From Gliomastix tumulicola (Eukaryota > Ascomycota > Sordariomycetes > Hypocreales > Bionectriaceae): a stretch of 64,000 bases of DNA. Shown here piece after piece: positions 56,235-64,000 of the stretch. The stretch is from assembly GCA_001599755.1 (NCBI GenBank), contig BCHX01000008.1, positions 930,001 to 994,000 of the forward strand, in the 5' to 3' direction. A program made the position numbers and the translations under genes. Every line of letters starts with the position of its first letter. The stretch's first letter is position 1. The notes under the pieces were generated by a model. It saw only the letters and a program-made list of their open reading frames with translations, was not told the DNA's origin and made no database searches.

Positions 56235-59200
56235 ATGGGGTTCTTGTCAAATTTGATGCCCCCACGGAGGAAGCATGGGGAGCAACCACACCCGCAAGGA
56301 AGCGCGTCCCAAGGAGGCAGCTATCAGAATGACAATCGCCAAGCTTCTCCATCACCATCGTCTTCCCGCCCGGGCTCTAGAATCCGCAAGGACTTCTCGG
56401 ATGATCGTCAGTCCTATCCGCACCTCTCAGATAGTGGAACTTACGTGTCTGGGGGGGATGATGTCCGTGATCTCCATCAAGGGGCCCCGTCAAAAGCTAC
56501 GCTTCCCGCCCCTGCGGTGGTAGTTTACGGCGGAGACCAAACGGGACCGTTGCTGGAGGATGGACAGATGATTGCCTCGGGGTCGATCCCATCGTCTTTG
56601 ACGCCCAGGGTCTCTAGGTCGTCGGAACGTCCACGGAGCCAACCCCCGTATCGATCCGATCCAAGGCCTGTTACGCCGGCTGCAAGGTCGTGGAGAGCCG
56701 CAGAAGATAGTGCCATATCCCAGGCGAAATACCCTCAGTCAGCAACAGAGGCACGATCACATATTGAACACATCCGGTCTCGAAAATTGAGGCTTTATGC
56801 TGGAGGAGAAGCCCGGGAGCTGGAAGCAGCACTGAAGCTGTATGTATACCGATATAAATTACGGCAGTTCACGACGTGCCCAACATGAAACTAAGTGATG
56901 GGTTCATCCTAGGTTATCCAACGACCTCTATCAGAGCCCCATGCGCTTCATTCTCGAGCTGCTTCAGAATGCAGATGATAGCGACTATGATCAGAACTCC
57001 GAGCCTGTGTTCAAAATATTCTACCGAAATCGCACCATTCGCTTCGATACAAACGAGGCTGGCTTTTCCAAGTCAGATGTCGAAGCGTTGTGTAGTATCG
57101 GGGGTAGCTCGAAAAATAAGCCGTCACAGCCCAAGAGAAGCATCGGCGAAAAGGGAATCGGCTTCAAGTCTGTGTTTGGAGTTTCCGAAGCCGTGTTCGT
57201 GGCTTCTGGGGAATATTCTTTCAAACTGTCCACCAGCGAATCCTTCGATATGCTTGCTCCGGCCTGGTGCTCATTTCCCGATCAACGTCTCCCCGGCTTT
57301 ACCTCCATTCTTCTCCAGCTCAAGCCCCAATTTTCTAGCGAAAAGCTCATTCGAGAGCTGATGGATATAGATGGCAGGCTACTAATGTTTCTACAAAACA
57401 TAAAGCGGCTTGAGATCGGGATAGGATCAAACTCCAACGGCGATTCCAACGTCCATAAGATCACAATGGAGCGGAGAGAAGAGCATTATCACGGACACGA
57501 GTTGCGCGTCATTGGGCAGGGCAAGTCGTGTTCGTCATACATGATGTTTCGACATCGCGTGTCTCAGATGCCCGAAGAAGACAAACGGAAGGGCTACACA
57601 GACACGGAGATCATTCTAGCGTTCCCAGCGGATTATCGGCGTGCTGAACCCTCCATTCCGTTGTTGGAAAGGCCTAATAATGTGTATTCTTTCTTGCCAA
57701 TTCGTGATTATGGCTTCAAGGCAAGTGGACACTCCAACCTTGTTGACCATTGCAGACTAGTAGCCTAACTGGAGGTTCAGTTTGTCCTACAGGCCGATTT
57801 CATACTTGTGTCGAGCCGTGAGGAGATTGAACGGGAATCAGAGTGGAATCGAGCCATTTTGAAGCAGATTCCACAAGCGTTCGCTGCCGCCATCTCCCAG
57901 CTACAAGACTCTAACCTACGTTACCTTTGGCCTCATTTCCTCCCAGTGAGGCCAAAAATTGACGACTTCTTCTGCGATACCTGGCCCAAAACATTTGAGC
58001 ATTTGGCACGGGAACCCATTCTGGAATCCGCACAAGGGACATGGTTCAAGCCAGCTGAACTAGTCCAAGTACCAGCAAAATTGGCGTGCCTTGACGGGAC
58101 GCCTTTGATCCCGCCGCAATACTCTATATTCAACTTTGTTTCCTCAAAGTATCTCCCCCTGTTGTCCGAAGAAGTCGGAACACTAGGGGTGAGAAGCCTA
58201 CAAGCCAAAGATTTCCTCAATGATCTGGTCGCTCTGACTTCAGAATGGCCAGACGAGTTCCGGTCAATGTCTCATGAGTGGCAGTCCAGACTCTCTGAGG
58301 TCTTGGATCAATTGACTCAGCAATACGAAGAGGAGATCATGCGCATTCCGTTCGTAAAGCTGGATGACGGGTCATGGGTTGCTCCTAACTCTGGCCGAAT
58401 CTGGCTTCCGAGAACAACGGATGGTCTACTCGTTCCCAAAGGGGTTAAATCACTCGTCGCACACCCAGACGTCGCAGACGATCACGCGCGACAAACCCTA
58501 ATCCAGAAGCTCAAAGCACAAGAAGTCGACAGCAGAACTGTGTGCCGCGATATCGTGGGGACACATCAGTCTGAAACTTTCAACCCTAGCTCGCTACGCT
58601 CTTCGCACCTAATCAGTCATGTCGTCTTTCTTCTCGATGCGGAGTGGAAGTCCGAAATACCTGCAGGCCAGGATCTGTGGGTTGTTACGGAGGACGGAAC
58701 TCCTTGCAAGAGCCGCTCCGTCTACCTAAGCTCGAGCGAACCCTACTCAGCGCAGCAGATCGTGTCCAAGTACAGGGATGAGTCTTCAGTTACAACGCAC
58801 TATCGGTTTCTACACAAAAGCTATTACGAAAGATTCTCGGGGACGGAACAGAGAGAATGGCTGCAAGCGAACCTGGGGCTTTCGACTATACCCAGGCTCG
58901 TCAGTCCCCCGTCGGACCATCACAAAGCGGCGATGCTTGATGCTGGTTTTGAAGCATTGACGGCCGTCGCTCCTTTCCTCGATCTGTTGCTGATGCTGAA
59001 AGCCAACTGGAGGCAGTATCGGCGATGGATCATGGATGGGCCCAATCCGAGTTTCGGGATGGGGCCTCAGGGAGCGAGTGAGCATGAGTCAAGAGCTGCT
59101 CAAGATGGAATCAACCTTGACAAGTCATCTACACTAAGTATCGATACCGCTACGGGGGCTAAAGCTAACCCGGAACTCAGAAGATTCTTTTCGAAACAAA

Positions 59201-62200
59201 TCGTACCGTGCCGCGATGGACGTGCTCCATTATGTCAAACCTGCTTACCTCGCAAAAGCGTACTTGTTGGTCTCGGCATCGCTGCTCCAGCGGCGCTCGG
59301 TGATGGGCGAGGAGACGGCTCGCATGTCCGTGGAGTGCAAGGTAAGCTATTTTCTCCGGAGATATCCGAATGGCATCATTCATTCATTACTTATCATTAA
59401 ACACTTTGTGCTCCTCAGGCGAAAGCAACACTGCATTCCCTTTGCTTGATGTACTTGACCCCGAGGACCAAGCATGGGACTTTCTCGAACATTTCGGAGT
59501 TCTCGTCAAAGTGAAAGCCAATGATTTGGTCAATCGGCTAGAGTACCTAAAGCAAACCAACTTCACTACGCCGAATGTCTCGGAGCTTTATAGACAGATC
59601 CAGTCCTGTCTATCAGAGGAGGATCTTGGCTTTATTCGGTGCGCGCGCTCGTAGTCAACGCTGTGCTCAATTTTGAAGCCATCTTTTTGGACTAACTTTC
59701 AAGGCTAGGCAGAGATTCCAAGACAGCGAACTTATCTATGTTCCCCCAGATGATGCAAGGGCTTTGCAAGACGCAAGATGGGTTGCACTAGATTCTTGTG
59801 TATGGGATGGGCCGAAGTGCTTAGAGAAGACCCCCTGCCTGAGAAAGTACTATGCAGACCGAGCAGACTTCTTTTGTAACTCACTGAGATTGAGTGCCGC
59901 TGACCTCAAAGCCTTGATTCGCGAGGTCAAGCTCATCGAGCCGACAGACAGCCTGTCCTACATCCGATCTCTATTCCTGCAGCTGAGCCACATGCTGTAC
60001 GGAACCACCTACTCGACTCGACTTGATGCACAGTTTGATGACCTGTCAGAGCTCAAAATCTTTCCGGTATGGACTGGTAGACCCGGAGCTCACTTCGACT
60101 CTTTGAGAAGTGCAAGTGTGACGGATGGCAATACTTGGTGGTATATTGCCGACTTTCGGCATTTGAGTGATGCATTTGAGGGCAGAGTTCCGTTGCTGGC
60201 GGTTGAGCCACATATGCTTGATGGAATCAAAGATCTCATCTCGAGCATGAGATGGCAGAATCGGACGCTTCACAAGATTGCCACGATGAATGTGTTCGCT
60301 GAAGGCTCAGATCAAGTCAACGCTGAGTATACCAGGTCTCTGCAGAGCAAATGGCGGTGCCTTGCCCGGTATTTATATATATCCCAACCTCTTCTCCCTA
60401 TTTCTTCGCGGAAATACTAATTATTCCCAGGCTAGTTCCCGTCTCCAAGCCAGATAGGGCCGAAGTGATCAAACAGCTTCGTTCTGTTCAGGTTGTCGAG
60501 ACAGAAGGGGTCAGCGTGGCTTGGCAGTTTGAAAACAACCTAGGAAACATAATCACAGGACAAACGCAGAAGGGACGCGTTATGATCGCGGCCAATGGTA
60601 GCACCCTGAGGATCTCCTTGATCAAGGACGACATGAAAATTGGCTGCCCGCCTCTGGAGTTGACGGAAGAATTGTCCAAGTTCTGTGGCATCGCGAGAAG
60701 CAGGTATGTCCGACTTCTCGGCCATGTCCTCACGCAGTCGGACACTGGGAGAATCAACACGGATTTGGACCGATGGGATGTTCCAGAGCTCGGACCTGAC
60801 CTTGATGATGTTGAAATCGATACTCAGCCGGCCGATCCCAACATCCAGGCCACCTCGGGCGAGCCAACGACTGCATCACCACCACCGAAACCTCCAACTC
60901 GTGCCCGTTCGGGGCGCCAGAAACTTAGAGCAGGGTGGCAACAAAGTCTATACGGCAACAACGCCCCGCATCAGAAGAATCTTGGCAGTTCAAAAGATGG
61001 CGACACAGCTAGGTTGGAGGTCAATCAAGTGCGACGCCTGAAGGATGGAGCTGGAGGAGACAAAGCTTTCGAGACAAACAAGTCCAAGAGAAAAGCGGGC
61101 AAAGCTCGAGTCAGAGATGTGGAAGGGACTACTGTCAACACTTCCGAAGCTCTCAGCCGTCAAGAAAAGGCTCGCTATCTGAGAAAGAAAATAGCTTTGA
61201 AGGAGGGCCAGGCTTCCGAGGTAGACAGTGGTTTGGGTGATTCTCCTTCCTCTTCAACTCTGCCCATTCCCAGTTCGCTACCCAGCCAAATTCGTGCTCA
61301 AGCTGTCGGGGCCGGCAGGGTCAAGCAGCAGATTGGACGCAAAGGTGGGAATCAGGGCCTAATATCCCTTTCGATGCCTGTTATATCGACGAGCAAATAC
61401 AGCCAAGTTGAAGAAAGTCAGTTTATTGCTGAGCTATATGTAAGTTTACAAGGGCTGTTACCTGGCTTTTTTTTTTCTTTCTTTCTTTTCCAATTACAGA
61501 TGTCGAAGTATCTTCTTGACTGACTTCTCAAAAGGTTGAAGGTGCCCTACGAAGCATTCTAGGATCCGACTTTGTCCCGCACAATCACTGGACGAGCTGT
61601 CTGAGAAACAGAGCCGGGCGTACGCCGTACGAGCCAGAGGAGAAGACAATCTCAACCTTCACGCTTCCTGATACGAATGGAAGATTACTGGATTTCATCC
61701 GTGATAAAGGTTTCCGGAAATTCGACACCCTAATTCGTGGAACAACTTTTCACATACAGGTCGTGTTTTCAGCGGGCACTATCAGTTCAGTATTCGATAT
61801 CAGCTCAGAACAAGTCGAAAAGGTTAGTATTTCCTTTTTAGTATGCTTGGAATGAGTCCGAGTGCGCGCGTGTTCGATGTCTGAGAGCTTGAAGTGGTCA
61901 CGCTAGGCAGAAAACACTTCAAACACTAACATTTACAGGCTCGCCACCTCTCGGTTGACGATCGGGACTCACGAAAAGAACGAGGCGACCTTTTTGTTCT
62001 TGCTGTTGTTTACGATATTCTCGATGATCCCGAAGTAGCCTTATATGCTGATCCTTGGAGGCTGCATATGATTGGACTCCTATCCCTTGAATCATTTCAT
62101 GATCAGGAGGGTTGGTTCAGTTCCGGGGCTCCTGCCGTCTACATCAGCAGTTCCCAGATTCCAGAGAGCATAGCCAATGCGGGTGAGCTAGACAAACGGT

Positions 62201-64000
62201 ACAAGTACAAGCACCTGAAAAGCAAGGAAATCAGGATCCTAGACTTGTTTCTGAGCGAGGATGAGACACTCAGAGGTATTATTCGACATGTTCCCCTCTC
62301 CCAGGCTGGTGCATTTACAGCCGTCTCATATGTCTGGGGAACTCTTGCAATCGAGATGCATGGTCGTTACCTGGAGACTCCTCATGGGAAACTTGTCCTC
62401 ACATTCTCACTACACTCTGCCCTCCAAGCGCTGAGAAAGAGATCAGGGTCGATACTCCCGATCTGGGCCGACGGCATCTGCATCAACCAGGATGACCCCA
62501 GAGAGAAGGCCTTGCAGATAGGAATGATGGGCCAGATCTTCCAAGCCGCAGACCAGGTTGCCGCATGGCTTGGGCATGAGTTCAATGGGAGCAAGGAGGC
62601 CATGGAGGCATTGGGGAAAATTCGGCCGCCGCGAATGAGATCTTCAATTCCCAGTTCCACGGACCCTAGCTGGGCGTCTACGGGCAGAAACACCTCACAA
62701 GACCATGAAGGAGCTATGGAGGCATCAATCTACGAAGGTCTCCCGTGGCAAAGCATCAATGCGTTGTTAGAACGGCCTTGGTTCAGGCGCGTTTGGATTA
62801 CACAAGAGGTCGTGCTGCCGTCCAAGGTGACTGTTATGTGTGGGCAGTCAGAGATGGATTGGGACCGCCTCTGTGACGCCCTTACTCATTGCGAGAGCGA
62901 GGTTAATCAGGGACTCCATTCGAATTCGGAGGATCTCAGACTGCTCCCGGCCGCGGGTCCTGTGTACGCCCTTGGTGCTGCGCGCAGGAGGCTGAGGGAT
63001 GGGGGTCAACGTCATTGCCTACTCAGGTGGTTTGAGCTCTTCGCTCACGCCAACGCATCCGTGAAAGTAGACAAGCTCTTTGCATTCTTGGGGCTCGCAC
63101 GCGATGGTGACCTTGAGGACTTCAAGCCTGACTATGAATCGTCCTTGGAAGAGGTCCTGCGGCGATATGCCAGGGGTTTTCTGATGCAGGGACAGGTCAT
63201 GGAACTTCTCTACAGAGCCGGCTCGTCCAAGTCCTACGAATTCTGCTCTTGGATCCCTCGATGGACAGAGGGTGAGTTCCCCAAGACAATTTCGACCTGG
63301 GAACCTGGGGAAGGGCAATTCTTTGCTGGGCCACAGGCCGCCCCGGCTTTTTCCGTCACTGGAGGACGGATCCCTCAGTGCATCGTTCTGGATGGCTACA
63401 TTGTCGACACGGTCCAGAGGCGACATTCGATAGAATGGGGTTCCGACACGACTTTTTTCTTCTTTGATGCCATGATCGACTTCCACATGCTCCTTTCATA
63501 CATTCAAGACTACCCCACCGGCGAGACTCTAGATGATATCCTATTCCAGCTTCCCATCGGCTGTGCAGCGCAGCCGCATCTAGAATCTAACTTGGACCAG
63601 CTACGTGCCTTTCGCCACTTCATGGCTGGAAAGCAAGAAGAGTGGCCCTCCGACCTGCGCGAGCTCGTCCTGTCGGTTGGCTACAGCAGGGACCCGGCCA
63701 AGTACTGGGGTCTGCCGCCGGAAAGCCGCGTCGCTATCGAGCGTTACTGGCAGACCGCGAGGGCCTTCTCGCGTCGACTGGGAGCGGCTGCTCTAGGGTT
63801 CACGCAAGGGCGTTTCGCGGGGCTGGTGCCGAAAGAGACTCTCGCAGACGACCTGATATGCGTCCTTCAAGGGGGGAGGGTTCCTTTTGTGGTGAGAAAG
63901 AGGGGACCAGAGTATATACTCATTGGAGAGTGCTACATCCATGGCATAATGCACGGGGAGGCCTTGAAGCTTCTAGATATAGTGAACTGTAGTATCCGAT
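56235..64000 (+). CDS. GHKL (Hsp90-like, NO VEIN/sacsin type) ATPase fused to DUF3883-like and HET domains; 3' end outside the window
   Basis: Eight exons in phase: 56235-56839, 56913-57720, 57781-59341, 59419-59638, 59709-60368, 60431-61439, 61535-61822 and 61939 to beyond 64000. At least 2404 residues are encoded and the last exon has no stop in the window. Residues 1-170 are Ser/Pro-rich and disordered. The GHKL ATP-binding fold has ELLQNADD (E217-D224, N box) and GEKGIGFKSVF (from G280, ATP lid). A long NO VEIN/sacsin-like region follows. A disordered basic linker (about 1413-1590) leads to a DUF3883-like segment (about 1622-1780: HIQVVFSAG, LFVLAVVYDI, ALYADPW). Then comes a HET domain: AVSYVWG (1845-1851), IWADGICINQDD (1892-1903), RPWFRRVWITQEV. 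The second intron has a GC donor. HET domains trigger heterokaryon-incompatibility death; here the partner is a GHKL ATPase instead of a NACHT, so a sensor-effector role is inferred. Confidence 0.85.

Noticed and set aside
59160..59341. Alternative frame in the ATPase-HET gene (AMDVLHYVKPAYLAKAYLL)
   Set aside because: It looks protein-like, but its phase at the 59341 donor does not match the next exon, whereas the frame with LRRFFSKQIVPCRDGRAP does.

Overview
The window is a piece of a filamentous ascomycete (Pezizomycotina) nuclear genome, most likely Sordariomycetes. The evidence is short GT-AG introns of about 50-70 bases with CTRAC-like branch sites, high-GC coding exons, long promoters without operons, and families typical of these fungi (Zn2Cys6 regulator, Dal5-type permeases, GH7, AA8-AA12, NACHT and HET proteins). 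I cannot name the species. All exon joins were made by eye from frame and splice signals; most joined models keep phase throughout, which supports them.

Layout. 1-12.2 kb is a probable catabolic cluster: an MFS exporter-like protein (-) and a Zn2Cys6 regulator (+) sharing one promoter, then a Dal5-type permease (-) and a fused hydantoinase/5-oxoprolinase (+) sharing another. 13.6 kb holds an intronless secreted GH18 chitinase. 15.1-17.6 kb is a broken gene with three TAG stops and a frameshift. 18.0-21.0 kb is a NACHT NTPase. 21.9-28.0 kb holds an AKR-type D-arabinose dehydrogenase, a secreted beta-lactamase-fold protein and an AA8-AA12 haem/PQQ sugar dehydrogenase. About 3.3 kb of gene-poor DNA follows.

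31-49.6 kb carries an F-box protein with cysteine-rich 3' exons, a UFD1-TRAF-AZUL protein behind a striking GATA-motif array, a GH7 cellobiohydrolase-like enzyme, an unknown His/Cys protein, a tiny CYSTM-like protein, a second Dal5-type transporter and the glucosidase II beta subunit. 49.7-56.2 kb is accessory: a 248-bp TA-flanked inverted-repeat element (MITE-like), small or broken reading frames, a secreted lysozyme/SLT-like protein and an esterase remnant.

56.2-64 kb is the most unusual locus. One gene, open at the right edge, joins a GHKL (Hsp90-like, NO VEIN/sacsin type) ATPase, a DUF3883-like segment and a HET domain in a single reading frame. HET domains drive heterokaryon-incompatibility cell death and are distant TIR relatives, so this looks like a non-NLR sensor-effector for self/non-self recognition. 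The function is inferred.
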